NCBI GenBank assembly: GCA_041738505.1
Contig: JBGSPQ010000010.1
Location: 1 to 64,000, forward strand
Reading direction: 5' to 3'
Source of the DNA: JBGSPQ01 sp041738505
GTDB taxonomy: Bacteria > Patescibacteriota > Gracilibacteria > UBA1369
DNA: 64,000 bases
Part shown: positions 1-8,653 of the stretch, one piece after another
How positions within the stretch are numbered: position 1 is the stretch's first letter
How the letters are laid out: each line of letters begins with the position of its first letter
Translations under genes and position numbers: made by a program
The notes under the pieces: model-generated
Databases searched by the model: none
What the model saw: the letters and a program-made list of their open reading frames with translations, nothing else
Told to the model about the DNA's origin: nothing

Positions 1-617
1 CCATTTTCATCTTCAAAATAAAGTGGAATCGTAACTGTCTCTCCCGTTTTGATTTTATTCCAGTTGCAGGGATGATCAGCAGCATCGTATATTCCGCTGG
101 TTTCGGGTACCGTGTATGTGGTAATCCCAGTAGAGGCGGAAAAAAGGAAATTGAATTTCTTATCAATAAAAGGATTATTCACATCACAATTCGCCCCCGC
201 GTTTCCCGTCCCCGGGGTTGGAACGCCGTACATGCCGCCAAACACAGAATTCGTGCCATACTTCAACTCCTCCGGTACAGTGCCCTGTATCTGGAAACTG
301 CCGCTGACGTTGCCGGTATAGGTCACCGGCTCGTTCCCGCTCGTGTAGCCCGCGTCTCTGTTGAAATTTTCCAAAAGCCCCCGCTCCAGCGCGCCCTCCG
401 CCGCGTAGTAGGCTTCGTTGGAACGGCTTACGTTTGAGGTCTGACGGATGGACGACACCACCACGTTGCCCACCAGCAGGCTGAAAAATACCAGAATAAA
501 GACAATTCCCAGCCCCAGCAAGAGCGAAACCCCCGTGCGCTCGCGGTAAAGTGAGGGGAGTGAATCAACGGGGCGCTTGCCGGAAACCGGCTTGATTTTG
601 TTTTTTTGGCTTATCAC
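1..617 (-). CDS. PilX-like type IV pilus minor-pilin protein, truncated at window edge
   Basis: Reading from a GTG at 617-615, the frame stays open for 205 codons to the window edge, so the C-terminus is missing. A basic cytoplasmic stretch of about 30 residues is followed by one hydrophobic helix (about 31-52) and then YYAAEGALERGL, which resembles the N-terminal signature of PilX-type pilus assembly proteins. There is no canonical GFTLxE cleavage site, as is usual for PilX. The rest is Gly/Thr-rich and probably extracytoplasmic. It lies 33 nt behind the PilW-like gene and is the fourth gene of the operon. In the family, PilX works with FimT/PilV/PilW to prime pilus assembly. The start codon is uncertain because no ribosome-binding site is visible. 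Confidence 0.72.
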   Translation of the reverse strand, partial: MISQKNKIKPVSGKRPVDSLPSLYRERTGVSLLLGLGIVFILVFFSLLVGNVVVSSIRQTSNVSRSNEAYYAAEGALERGLLENFNRDAGYTSGNEPVTYTGNVSGSFQIQGTVPEELKYGTNSVFGGMYGVPTPGTGNAGANCDVNNPFIDKKFNFLFSASTGITTYTVPETSGIYDAADHPCNWNKIKTGETVTIPLYFEDEN

Positions 618-650
618 GGTAATTTTTATTAAATTTTATTGATTTGATTT

Positions 651-1790
651 TTAGGGGGGGCACACATCCGTCCCCGTGTAGCTTTTCACCTCTCTGTAAG
701 TTCTACTGGAAACCGTGCTTTGCAGAGTTACCGTGGGCGGAAATTCGCCAATAAAATTGCCCAATTCCGAGTCCGCGGGCTGTACGGTCATCACTATCGT
801 AACGTGGGGCTGTTGTAAAATCGCGTGGTCGGGATCGGATTCGGCAAACGCCTTGCGAGGGTCTTCCAACGGTGCCACAAAAAACTTGAGCGACGAAATA
901 TGCGTACGCAGAGGGGTCATTGGGACAAGACCTCTAAAAATGAATACCCGATTATTACCCGAAATGTTTTCCATCGAGTATTCAAGAGTTTGTATTCTTG
1001 GATCATTTAAAAATATGGGGCGCAGTCCTGGCGAAGTGACACTTGCAGTATTTATACAGTCAAATCCCAGCAGACACTGATTATAACTACCATAGGCAGG
1101 ACTAATTGGATTATACCACTGATTCTTAATCCCATCCCCAGTGCTGTCCGTGCCGAACATCTTAATCATTGCCGTGGCGTATTCCACGGGGTTGTCGTTC
1201 ACTTTTTGCCTTCCGATAAGCGTTTTTTGCCCGCCGTCCGGACTTATTAAAAACAAATGTTCTTGTTCGTGATGCGATGCGTTAGAGCAATCATTCCCTC
1301 CGGGAGCATTGGGACGCGTCCATTGATCGCAGACTGCGCTTGCTGTTTCGGGCCCCCTGGTGGCGACTGGATTGGTATACGGATTTTGTCCAGAATTGAT
1401 ATCCAACGATGTTTTATCCACAATACCGTTTGTTACAACCGCTCCCAGAGCGCCATCCGACCCCGGATTGTAAAACTGCTGGGCGTAGCATCCCGTCTGA
1501 CTGCCGAAAGTGGTGAAGGTCGTTGAAGCCGCGCACAAAGGATCATTCAAACAGTTTTCTCTGTAATATTCCTCGTAATCAATTGTGTTGTTCCGCACCT
1601 CTCGCGCGATTCTTTCCATCATAAAACGGGCGTCTTCGTATATCTGATTTTCCAGAATAATGCGGTTTTGAATGCGCACCACGCTCACAAAAACATTCGT
1701 CGCCATGATGCTCAAGATCGTAAAAATCGTGGACGCGATAAGCACCTCCACCAGCGTGAACCCTCCGGTTTTTCTTGCCTTGTATTTCAT
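651..1790 (-). CDS. PilW/PulJ-like prepilin (minor pilin)
   Basis: A 379-residue protein with a textbook class III prepilin signal: a short basic leader, cleavage expected after Gly10, then FTLVEV with Glu at mature position 5 and a hydrophobic helix to about residue 35. ENQIYEDARFMMERIAREVRN after the helix is typical of PilW/PulJ proteins. The remainder is a large extracytoplasmic domain with several cysteines. Its ATG overlaps the stop of the PilV-like gene by one base (TAATG), implying translational coupling. In the family these pilins form a tip or priming complex for type IV pili, used for attachment, twitching or DNA uptake. The frame ends in a run of seven C on the coding strand. Confidence 0.85.
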   Translation of the reverse strand: MKYKARKTGGFTLVEVLIASTIFTILSIMATNVFVSVVRIQNRIILENQIYEDARFMMERIAREVRNNTIDYEEYYRENCLNDPLCAASTTFTTFGSQTGCYAQQFYNPGSDGALGAVVTNGIVDKTSLDINSGQNPYTNPVATRGPETASAVCDQWTRPNAPGGNDCSNASHHEQEHLFLISPDGGQKTLIGRQKVNDNPVEYATAMIKMFGTDSTGDGIKNQWYNPISPAYGSYNQCLLGFDCINTASVTSPGLRPIFLNDPRIQTLEYSMENISGNNRVFIFRGLVPMTPLRTHISSLKFFVAPLEDPRKAFAESDPDHAILQQPHVTIVMTVQPADSELGNFIGEFPPTVTLQSTVSSRTYREVKSYTGTDVCPP

Positions 1791-2518
1791 TAGTTGACTT
1801 TTACCCGGTTAAAATTTGTTAACGATCCGGAAAGATGGATTTGGTGCACCATTGCAGAAGAAGTTCTCCACTGTACCAGTGACTCCACGTTCATGATGTC
1901 ATTATCCGCACCCTCATAAGAAATCTTAATCATCCTGTAAAAGCGGGTGGACCCGGTTTCCGGCAGAAGTCCCTGCGTAAATGCGGTATTAGCACCCGTT
2001 CTTGAAACCATCAAATCCGTGTCATCGGTTGGATCCCCGTTTGAATTGGAATCAAATTGATCATCCAAATCAATAAAAACCATTCTGTAATTATCATTGG
2101 ATACTTCCAGTCCCTCTGTTGCCAGATCAAGCGAGTTTCCCGCTCCCTCGCTTGTCAGTGTCCACGAATAATTTATCGGATTCAGGTCAACGGTGTAGTT
2201 ACCCGCGGGTATTTGATTCGCTCCATCGCAGGTGTCACCCGACAGCTTATCCGGATGCATATTCCAGCAGTTGGCCTTGTCGTAGCTGAACTTAATCCAG
2301 TTGGTGTCGCGGATAATCCTCACGGCCTCCATTCCTTCCGCCGCCAGATTCAGCCCGATCAGATTATCCTTGTTAAAAGTGTTGGCCTGCATGGCAGAGA
2401 CAATCAGCACCGTCGCCGCGCCCGAGCCGATCACCACAATAAAAATCGCCATAATCACCTCCACCAGCGTTTCGGCTTTCTGATTTGATTTGCAGATTTT
2501 TTTAAACGGATTCTTCAT
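1790..2518 (-). CDS. PilV-like prepilin (minor pilin)
   Basis: A 242-residue pseudopilin with the core ETLVEVIMAIF after a basic leader. Cleavage would fall after Ala15 and Glu20 is the conserved Glu+5. Both Ala at -1 and Glu at +1 depart from the usual Gly/Phe pair, so processing may be atypical. The spacing of the hydrophobic helix and the following ANTFNKDNLIGLNLAAEGMEA region match PilV/GspI-type proteins. It is second in the operon, 21 nt after the FimT/GspH-like gene and 1 nt overlapped with the PilW-like gene. The role (minor pilin in the priming complex) is inferred from fold and order. Confidence 0.8.
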   Translation of the reverse strand: MKNPFKKICKSNQKAETLVEVIMAIFIVVIGSGAATVLIVSAMQANTFNKDNLIGLNLAAEGMEAVRIIRDTNWIKFSYDKANCWNMHPDKLSGDTCDGANQIPAGNYTVDLNPINYSWTLTSEGAGNSLDLATEGLEVSNDNYRMVFIDLDDQFDSNSNGDPTDDTDLMVSRTGANTAFTQGLLPETGSTRFYRMIKISYEGADNDIMNVESLVQWRTSSAMVHQIHLSGSLTNFNRVKVN

Positions 2519-2539
2519 GATTGGCTAATTGGTGCAAAA

Positions 2540-3280
2540 TTATGTGATTCCGCAAGGAGTACCGGCAGACGCGGATCCCACCTTGTCATATTCTTCCGGA
2601 ATTCCGGCTACCCTTTGAATTGCCATACAGCTCTTTCTGGCGCCGCTCACCGCCTCCACTCCAAACACGAAGAAGTAGCGAGATGCAACCATAGGGTCCG
2701 AAAAAGTCGCATCCGCGAAAATCGGTGAAAACAACACAGTAGTGGTCGTGACCGGAAACAGAAAAAATTGGTAAACCTCCGGTAACTCGTATTCGGCCAG
2801 ATGCATATCCATGTCGTCTTCATACACCATCAGTCCGGAGGCCGTAGGTGCGTCATAGACCCCCTCCGTACTTCCGTGCATGTCCGCGAACATTGTAAGT
2901 TTTTTGTTGCCGGCATCAAAGTAAACACCGTAATTGGCAGGGGTAACATAGTCGGGAGTATCCAAAGCAAGCGTACATGTGCCTAAATGTTCATAACCCG
3001 GATATCCGGTTCCACCCCTGCACCCGTCTCCGTCATAATCCGTATAATCAATCTGAGCCTTGCCCGTCACCGCAAAACTGCGGGCCTCGCGCACTATGGA
3101 AAAAACCGCCTGAGTGGCGGCGTTAAACTGAAAAGTGGCCTGTGTGCGCAAAATGGAGCCGATGGCGACGGAGGACAGCATTACAATCAACATCATCACC
3201 AACAGTAGTTCCGCCAGAGTGTAAGCGGATTTATCCCCGTATTTGAAGTGATTTTTAATCCGAACAAACTTCATACGCAT
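2540..3280 (-). CDS. FimT/GspH-like prepilin (minor pilin)
   Basis: First gene of the pilin operon, 246 residues. The N-terminus is basic, then AYTLAELLLVMMLIVMLSS: cleavage is expected after Ala19 and Glu24 is the conserved Glu+5. The stretch FNAATQAVFSIVREARSFAVTG resembles the alpha1-C region of GspH/FimT pilins, which in some species bind DNA during uptake. Two starts are possible (ATG at 3280 or 3274); both give the same mature protein. A sigma70-like promoter (TATAAT at 3309-3304 on the minus strand) lies 24 nt upstream. Confidence 0.8.
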   Translation of the reverse strand: MRMKFVRIKNHFKYGDKSAYTLAELLLVMMLIVMLSSVAIGSILRTQATFQFNAATQAVFSIVREARSFAVTGKAQIDYTDYDGDGCRGGTGYPGYEHLGTCTLALDTPDYVTPANYGVYFDAGNKKLTMFADMHGSTEGVYDAPTASGLMVYEDDMDMHLAEYELPEVYQFFLFPVTTTTVLFSPIFADATFSDPMVASRYFFVFGVEAVSGARKSCMAIQRVAGIPEEYDKVGSASAGTPCGIT

Positions 3281-3303
3281 TCAAAACGCAAAATAATCAT
3301 TCT

Positions 3304-3332
3304 ATTATAGCAAAAAAACGCCGGCTTGACCA
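3304..3332 (-). promoter_or_regulatory. Promoter of the minor-pilin operon
   Basis: On the minus strand a perfect TATAAT (3309-3304) is preceded by TGC, forming an extended -10. A weak -35 (TGGTCA, four of six consensus bases) lies 17 nt upstream. The start codon of the FimT-like gene follows 24 nt downstream. The -35 overlaps that of a divergent promoter. Confidence 0.55.
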
Positions 3333-3354
3333 GTCAGGCCCGGCACTTTATTAT
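3326..3354 (+). promoter_or_regulatory. Promoter for the small ORF and GGDEF gene
   Basis: TTGACC (3326-3331), a 17-nt spacer and TATTAT (3349-3354) match the sigma70 consensus at 10 of 12 positions. The predicted start site is near 3361, about 20 nt before the ATG at 3381. Its -35 overlaps the -35 of the pilin promoter, so the two units probably compete for polymerase. Confidence 0.6.
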
Positions 3355-3380
3355 CGGGCCGTCAGTAACAACCGCACGTC

Positions 3381-3596
3381 ATGAAAGAAATCATACCAAA
3401 CCAAGCGGAAATTTCAGCCGCCCAAATCACGGCAAACGCCTTAAGAAGGCACGAATTAAGCACTTATGGCGAAGACAGCGAAAATCCGCAGGGGCATGAA
3501 AAGGTGGAATCTCACAGAAGGCGGTTTTCAACCCGCGCGCGCGGAATAGTCACGCAAGCGCAGGAAAGATATTTTCTGGAAAAGCTGGCAGTCTGA
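3381..3596 (+). CDS. Small hypothetical protein
   Basis: A 71-residue frame directly behind a good promoter and 19 nt before the GGDEF gene, so probably the first gene of a two-gene unit. The product is charged, with an Arg-rich centre (SHRRRFSTRARG) and no membrane segment, cysteine pair or recognisable domain. No ribosome-binding site is visible, as for most genes here. I do not recognise it. It could be a translated leader or a lineage-specific small protein. Confidence 0.5.
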   Translation: MKEIIPNQAEISAAQITANALRRHELSTYGEDSENPQGHEKVESHRRRFSTRARGIVTQAQERYFLEKLAV

Positions 3597-3615
3597 AAGA
3601 TAATCTAAAATTACC

Positions 3616-4671
3616 ATGAAAGAAACGGACTCATCGGGTTCGCCCGAAATTAATGAACGGGATTATCACGAATTAATCGGGGTGCTTTTGGACAGGCACA
3701 TCACTCCGGTTGTGGATGATTGTCTGCGCGAATATTATGAAAAAGCCGAAACCGGCAACCGCGCCGATGCCGAATTTGCCGACCCCGAAACCGTGGAACG
3801 TGTTTTGATGGACGAGGTTCAAAGCTTTTTGGCTGTGATTCACGAACACTATCCCACTGTCTCTCAACTGGAAGATTTGCTGGCCAGCGGAGACAAAAAT
3901 TGTGTTTTTTTAAAGGATGACATGCTAAACCGCTTAAGTCAGGCGGTGGGCAGGGAACAGGCCATGTTAAAGGCCGGATACGACACCATGATGGACGGAT
4001 TTATTAATTACAGGAGCATGGTTGGCAAACAGGTGCTGGAAAGAATCACCGCGAATTTGCTCAAAAAAAGCGCCGAAACCGGCAGTCCGCTGGCACTGAT
4101 TCTTTTAGATCTGGACGATTTTAAGGGCGTAAACGACTATGGTCAATTGGTGGGGGACGAGGTTTTACGGCATATGGCGGCCCAAATCCGCGAGGAACTG
4201 CGGAATTCCGTTTGTGTGCGCTGGGGTGGGGAGGAGATTGTGGTTATTTTGGATGAAATAGAGGTCGCGGATGCCGTTAAAGTTGCCATTCGCGTTAACC
4301 GCAGGCTGAATCAAAATCCTGGCATACTTTTGGCGGACGTAACCGATCCGCGCCAACAGATTGTGGAAAACGCGACCCCGATTTCCCGCGAAAGATTTGC
4401 GCGCCTGCGGGAATTAACCGGTGAAATCATTAGAAGGCGGGCCGTGGAAAGAATCATCGCCGACCCGCGCAAAAGAAGCAAAAGCGGCTATTTAAAACTG
4501 TTGGAGGTGCCACTTTCCGCAAGCGTCGGCGTTGTAAAGATGGATCCCGGTGCGGAAAATCCGATTACGGAAGCCGTCCAGCGCGCCAATCAACAAGAGC
4601 GGCTGGCCAAAGAAAACGGTAAAAACCAGGTCTGGGCGGAAGACAATCCCCAATACGGTGATGAAAACTAA
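3616..4671 (+). CDS. GGDEF-domain protein, probable diguanylate cyclase
   Basis: 351 residues. The N-terminal ~130 residues are helical with no recognised sensor domain. From about 135 a GGDEF domain follows: DLDDFKGVND (165-174) supplies the metal-binding Asp and base contacts, and GGEEI (204-208) is an allowed GG(D/E)EF variant. The C-terminal part of the domain is recognisable as SASVGVV and AVQRANQQERLAKENGKNQVW. Between these two halves lies an insertion of roughly 65 residues, Arg-rich and helical, unusual for the family. No membrane segment is present, so the protein is cytoplasmic. It would make c-di-GMP from two GTP if active. No EAL or HD-GYP partner is in the window. Confidence 0.8.
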   Translation: MKETDSSGSPEINERDYHELIGVLLDRHITPVVDDCLREYYEKAETGNRADAEFADPETVERVLMDEVQSFLAVIHEHYPTVSQLEDLLASGDKNCVFLKDDMLNRLSQAVGREQAMLKAGYDTMMDGFINYRSMVGKQVLERITANLLKKSAETGSPLALILLDLDDFKGVNDYGQLVGDEVLRHMAAQIREELRNSVCVRWGGEEIVVILDEIEVADAVKVAIRVNRRLNQNPGILLADVTDPRQQIVENATPISRERFARLRELTGEIIRRRAVERIIADPRKRSKSGYLKLLEVPLSASVGVVKMDPGAENPITEAVQRANQQERLAKENGKNQVWAEDNPQYGDEN

Positions 4672-4686
4672 CGGCGCATTCGGGTT

Positions 4687-7128
4687 TTAGCTCTCTTTCA
4701 CAACAAAACTCACCAGTTTTCCGGGCACGTAAATTTCCTTTATCAGTTCTTTGTCTTCAATAAAGCGTTTCACGTTTTCAATCTCTTTGGCCGAGGAGAT
4801 GATTTTTTCTTTGGACTCCGATTTATCGGCCTCCAATTGTCCCCGCAGTTTGCCGTTGACCTGAATTATCAGTTTGATGGTGTCTTCCTCCAGCAATTTT
4901 TCTTCAAATTCCGGCCATCCGGCGTCAAAAACACTGAATTTACCGCCGATTGTCTCCCAAAGCTCTTCCGCCAGATGCGGCGCCAGCGGCGCAATCAACC
5001 GTACCGCCTCCGCCTTATCCTCTTTGCTAAGCCCCGTCTTCACAGCGCCGTTCAAAAATTCCATCAGCGCCGCTATCGCAGTGTTAAAGTGAAACAGTTC
5101 AATATCCCCCGTAACCTTTTTGATGGCTTTATGAAGAGCTCGTTTGGTGGACTCATATGTTTTGTCGTCATCGGCTGCAGCCTCGGCCGTTATCAATTGA
5201 TAAAACCTCTCCACAAAACGCATAATCCCCGTAATACCCTTGTCATTCCAGTCCCCGCCGTCGGTGAAAGGCCCCATAAACATCAGATACATGCGGAAAA
5301 CATCACTGCCGTATTTTTCCACAAAAGAGTCCGGACTCACCACATTGCCCTTGGTTTTGCTCATTTTGGCGCCGTCCTTGGTAATCATGCCCTGATGAAT
5401 CAGCCGCTTAAACGGCTCCTTAAAGTCAATAAAACCCAAATCATTCAACACCATGTTAATGAACCGGGCGTACAAAAGGTGCATGCAGGCGTGCTCCGGC
5501 CCGCCGATATACATATCCACCGGAAGCCATTTCTTGGTGTTTTTCTTGTCAAAGGCCTCTTTGTCGTTTTTTGCCGATGGATAGCGCAGAAAGTACCAGC
5601 TGGAATCCACAAAAGTATCCATTGTATCCACTTCGCGCTCCGCTTTGCCACCGCATTTGGGGCAGTCCGTATTCACAAAACTCTCGCAGGTGTTTAAAGG
5701 ACTTTTGCCGTCCCCTTTGGGCGTAAAATCCACGTCTGCCGGCAGTAAAACCGGCAAATTTTCTTCCAAAACCGGAACCTCCCCGCATTTTTTGCAGTAA
5801 ACAATCGGAATCGGTGCGCCCCAGTATCTTTGGCGCGAAACAAGCCAATCCCGGAGTTTATAATTAACCACAAGTTTCCCCTTTTTATCCTTTTCCAGCT
5901 TGGCGGTGATTTTTTTACGCGCCTCCGCCGAATCCATCCCATCAAAACCCTTGGAATTAACAAGCGCCCCGTCATCCGTAAACGCCTGTTCCGCTATTTT
6001 ATTTTGCCCCGCGCCCGCTTTCCCCGCAGGCTTAATCACCTCCCTGATCGGCAAATCATATTTCTTCGCGAAATCAAAATCGCGCTCGTCGTGAGCGGGA
6101 ACGGCCATCACCGCGCCCGTGCCGTAGTGCATCAGCACATAATCCGCAATCCAGACGGGAATAACCTCTCCGTTCACCGGATTTACAGCGTACGTACCCG
6201 TAAAAACACCGGTTTTCTCCCTTCCCTCCGCGGACCTGGCAATGTCGGTCTCCTTTCGCGCTTTTTCTATATAATCCTTAATATTTTCCATCTGATCCTT
6301 CGTGTTGATTTCCAAAACCAGAGGATGCTCCGGCGCCAGCACCATATAAGTCGCCCCAAACAGCGTATCCGCTCGGGTGGTGAAAACCGCCACCGATTCA
6401 CCCGATTTCGCCCCCTCTTTATCGCACAGCTCAAACACAATCTCACTGCCCTCGCTCCGCCCTATCCAGTTCTTCTGCATTAAAATAGTCTTCGCCGGCC
6501 AGTCCAGCCCGCTGTAATCCAGCAGTTTCTCGGCGTAGTCGCGGATGCGGAAAAACCATTGGGTTAAATCTTTCTTTGTAACTTCATGTTTGCACCTTTC
6601 GCATTGGCCGTCCTCCACCTGCTCGTTGGCCAAAACCGTCTGGCACGAGGGACACCAGTTCACCGGCGCGTTCTTCCTATACGCCAGCCCCTTTTTATAC
6701 AATTGCAAAAACACCCACTGCGTCCACCTGTAATACTCCGGAGAAGAAGTCACCACCTCTTTTTCATAATCATACATCGGCCCCATTTCCCGCAGTTGTT
6801 TGCGCATATACTCAATGTTCTCCGCGATGCTCACCGTGGGATGCACCCCTTTTTTGATCGCGTAATTTTCCGCCGGCAGACCGAAACTGTCATATCCCAT
6901 CGGTTCCAGCACGTTATAGCCTTTCATCCTCATATATCTGCCCCACGAATCCGACGGCGCAAAGTTATACCAGTGTCCGATATGCAGTTTGTCGCCGGAG
7001 GGATATGGAAACATCACCAGATTGTAGTATTTGGGCTTTTTATCCTCCAGATTGCATTCGTAAAGACCGGCATCATGCCATTTCTTCTGCCATTTTTGTT
7101 CGGTTTTCCGCGGTTCGTATTTATTCAT
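4687..7128 (-). CDS. leuS: Leucyl-tRNA synthetase
   Basis: 813 residues, normal for bacterial LeuRS. The class I HIGH motif (HIGH in KLHIGHWYNF) is near residue 50, and KMSKTKGN provides the KMSKS loop. The CP1 editing domain is visible as TTRADTLFGATYMVLAPEHPL and GTGAVMAVPAHDERDFDFA. Two zinc-knuckle-like Cys sets (CPSC...CERC, and CKKC...CPKC) are present. The tRNA-binding C-terminal domain ends with IQVNGKLRGQ and a short terminal segment. It charges tRNA-Leu and removes misacylated products. It is transcribed alone and converges with the GGDEF gene. Confidence 0.98.
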   Translation of the reverse strand: MNKYEPRKTEQKWQKKWHDAGLYECNLEDKKPKYYNLVMFPYPSGDKLHIGHWYNFAPSDSWGRYMRMKGYNVLEPMGYDSFGLPAENYAIKKGVHPTVSIAENIEYMRKQLREMGPMYDYEKEVVTSSPEYYRWTQWVFLQLYKKGLAYRKNAPVNWCPSCQTVLANEQVEDGQCERCKHEVTKKDLTQWFFRIRDYAEKLLDYSGLDWPAKTILMQKNWIGRSEGSEIVFELCDKEGAKSGESVAVFTTRADTLFGATYMVLAPEHPLVLEINTKDQMENIKDYIEKARKETDIARSAEGREKTGVFTGTYAVNPVNGEVIPVWIADYVLMHYGTGAVMAVPAHDERDFDFAKKYDLPIREVIKPAGKAGAGQNKIAEQAFTDDGALVNSKGFDGMDSAEARKKITAKLEKDKKGKLVVNYKLRDWLVSRQRYWGAPIPIVYCKKCGEVPVLEENLPVLLPADVDFTPKGDGKSPLNTCESFVNTDCPKCGGKAEREVDTMDTFVDSSWYFLRYPSAKNDKEAFDKKNTKKWLPVDMYIGGPEHACMHLLYARFINMVLNDLGFIDFKEPFKRLIHQGMITKDGAKMSKTKGNVVSPDSFVEKYGSDVFRMYLMFMGPFTDGGDWNDKGITGIMRFVERFYQLITAEAAADDDKTYESTKRALHKAIKKVTGDIELFHFNTAIAALMEFLNGAVKTGLSKEDKAEAVRLIAPLAPHLAEELWETIGGKFSVFDAGWPEFEEKLLEEDTIKLIIQVNGKLRGQLEADKSESKEKIISSAKEIENVKRFIEDKELIKEIYVPGKLVSFVVKES

Positions 7129-7191
7129 AAATCATCGGTTAATAAGCAACTGCTGTGCGTGATTGTCCGCTCCGCACCGGTACGGCAGTGT

Positions 7192-7791
7192 CTAAACGCC
7201 CGCCGGCCCCGTTTCCGCGATAGAATATACCCCAAAAATCAGAAATAGAACATACACAACTCCAAAAAACAGTAGATTTCTGACCATCCTTCGTCTATTC
7301 GGTTTGAACCCCGTATCGCGCTTTTTGGAGCGGTCATACTGATAAAGCAGAAGTTCATATCCGTATGTTGCCAGAATTATCAAAATCAAACCCACAACAA
7401 CAAGTGGGTTAAAGTACCACATCTCCGCGAAACGAAATTCCGAAAACCAGGGGGCCATCCGCTCATTTCCAATCAGATATCCCACACCCATTATCAAAAT
7501 CAAGTGAGCGGACTGATCCAATAGAAAAGTTTTTACAAATCTGTTCGCGCTTTTCTCAATCTGAATTTTGGCCGAGTCAATAAAAAAATGGCTTACTGTA
7601 ACAATCAAAATAGCCATGAAAACCGCCGGACTGGGCAAAAACGGAGCCATAATAACAAGTCCGCTCAAGCCGTGGATGACGGTATGAATCAGGGTGCCTT
7701 TCCAGCTTTCATGTTTCATTTTTACAATACGGTCCGGCTGGAGCACAAAGTCGGCGATAAAATGGGTGAGAATCAGGTATAAAGTGGGCAT
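7192..7791 (-). CDS. DUF3307-family membrane protein
   Basis: 199 residues with about five hydrophobic helices. The N-terminal pattern LYLILTHFIADFVLQPDRIVKMK, followed by HTVIHGL and HFFIDSAKI, matches DUF3307 proteins. The conserved His and Asp residues inside the helices suggest a metal-binding or enzymatic membrane site. The family has no established function. It sits 63 nt upstream of leuS on the same strand and could be cotranscribed with it. A basic stretch (YDRSKKRDTGFKPNRRRM) separates the last two helices and is probably cytoplasmic. Confidence 0.75.
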   Translation of the reverse strand: MPTLYLILTHFIADFVLQPDRIVKMKHESWKGTLIHTVIHGLSGLVIMAPFLPSPAVFMAILIVTVSHFFIDSAKIQIEKSANRFVKTFLLDQSAHLILIMGVGYLIGNERMAPWFSEFRFAEMWYFNPLVVVGLILIILATYGYELLLYQYDRSKKRDTGFKPNRRRMVRNLLFFGVVYVLFLIFGVYSIAETGPAGV

Positions 7792-7855
7792 TGGCGGAGG
7801 AAGGTCGGATTAATTGAAATAAGTACGCGAATCGGCCGGGCAAAAGGGTGGAAAA

Positions 7856-8329
7856 CTATCCGGTTTGTTCCTTTTCCGCCCTGTCATTGATTTTATATCT
7901 GCGCAAAAATTCGTCGCTGATTCTGCTGGCCATACCGTGACTGGAGGAAACCAGATTTATAAAGTCGTCTTTCATTAATTTAAAAGCTTCCGTATCCTCC
8001 GCCGCCTGAGTGCTGGCATTACGGGGTTTTTCGCTGATCAGGGCCATTTCGCCAAAGAAGTCGTTGTCGCCCAACATTGCCACTTCCTGTTCCGCGGTAG
8101 GGTCGGTGGAGCCGTGAAACACCCGCACCATTCCGCGCTTGATGATAAAAAAAGAGTCTCCGGGCTCGCCTTCCTTAAAAATCAGATGGCCTTTGGGGAA
8201 GTACTCAAGAGTTATATGGGTGATGATTTCCCTGTGATCGTCCTCGTTAAGATCCTCCAGCAGAGGGATTTTTTTTAGAATGTTGAGGATTGTGGACACG
8301 TCCTCATTACTGATGGGAGCCATGGGCAA
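7856..8329 (-). CDS. Stand-alone cyclic-nucleotide-binding domain protein
   Basis: 157 residues, nearly all one cNMP-binding beta-barrel: FPKGHLIFKEGEPGDSFFII, then the phosphate-binding cassette FGEMALISEKPRNAST with the Glu and Arg that hold the ribose and phosphate in CRP-type proteins. The C-helix follows. There is no helix-turn-helix, kinase or channel, so it cannot act as a CRP-like regulator by itself. It may work through protein contacts. No adenylate cyclase is in the window, so the ligand is unknown. It lies 64 nt upstream of the DUF3307 gene on the same strand. Confidence 0.82.
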   Translation of the reverse strand: MPMAPISNEDVSTILNILKKIPLLEDLNEDDHREIITHITLEYFPKGHLIFKEGEPGDSFFIIKRGMVRVFHGSTDPTAEQEVAMLGDNDFFGEMALISEKPRNASTQAAEDTEAFKLMKDDFINLVSSSHGMASRISDEFLRRYKINDRAEKEQTG

Positions 8330-8653
8330 GTTGGATTAGAGGATTTAATATTCACTCAATTTTACCCCAAAACCGCCAAAAATACAATCGGGAGGCGGGG
8401 CGCAGTGACTACGACACGCGAGCCAACCTTCCACGTTGCTCAACGCCGCCCCCCGCAAGCCAGAGTCAACCTTCCACGTTGCCCCCGCAAGCCAACCTTC
8501 GTTCATCTTCCCTCAACCATTACATCTCGCCACTAAACCTCGCGCGTTTGCAAGCCACTTTCAACTCAATCCTCCTATTTACCTCCATTCCTAAGCCCCA
8601 CGTACACCCTCTCCTCCGCATGCGCGAGCCCCTTTTAACCCAAACCTCCTTAT
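8330..8653. other. Gene-free pyrimidine-rich spacer with short direct repeats
   Basis: No credible gene here. The sequence is strongly C/T-biased on the plus strand. A 16-nt word (CAACCTTCCACGTTGC) occurs at 8424-8439 and again at 8467-8482, each followed by CCCCGCAAGCCA. A 63-codon plus-strand frame is composed of this biased sequence and does not look coding. The spacer lies downstream of HNH protein 1, and a similar C-rich spacer with repeats lies upstream of HNH protein 2. Confidence 0.6.
8424..8482. repeat. Direct repeat of 16 nt, two copies
   Basis: CAACCTTCCACGTTGC at 8424-8439 and 8467-8482 are identical and 43 nt apart. A third, partial copy (CCAACCTTC) follows near 8493. Function unknown. 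Confidence 0.7.
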
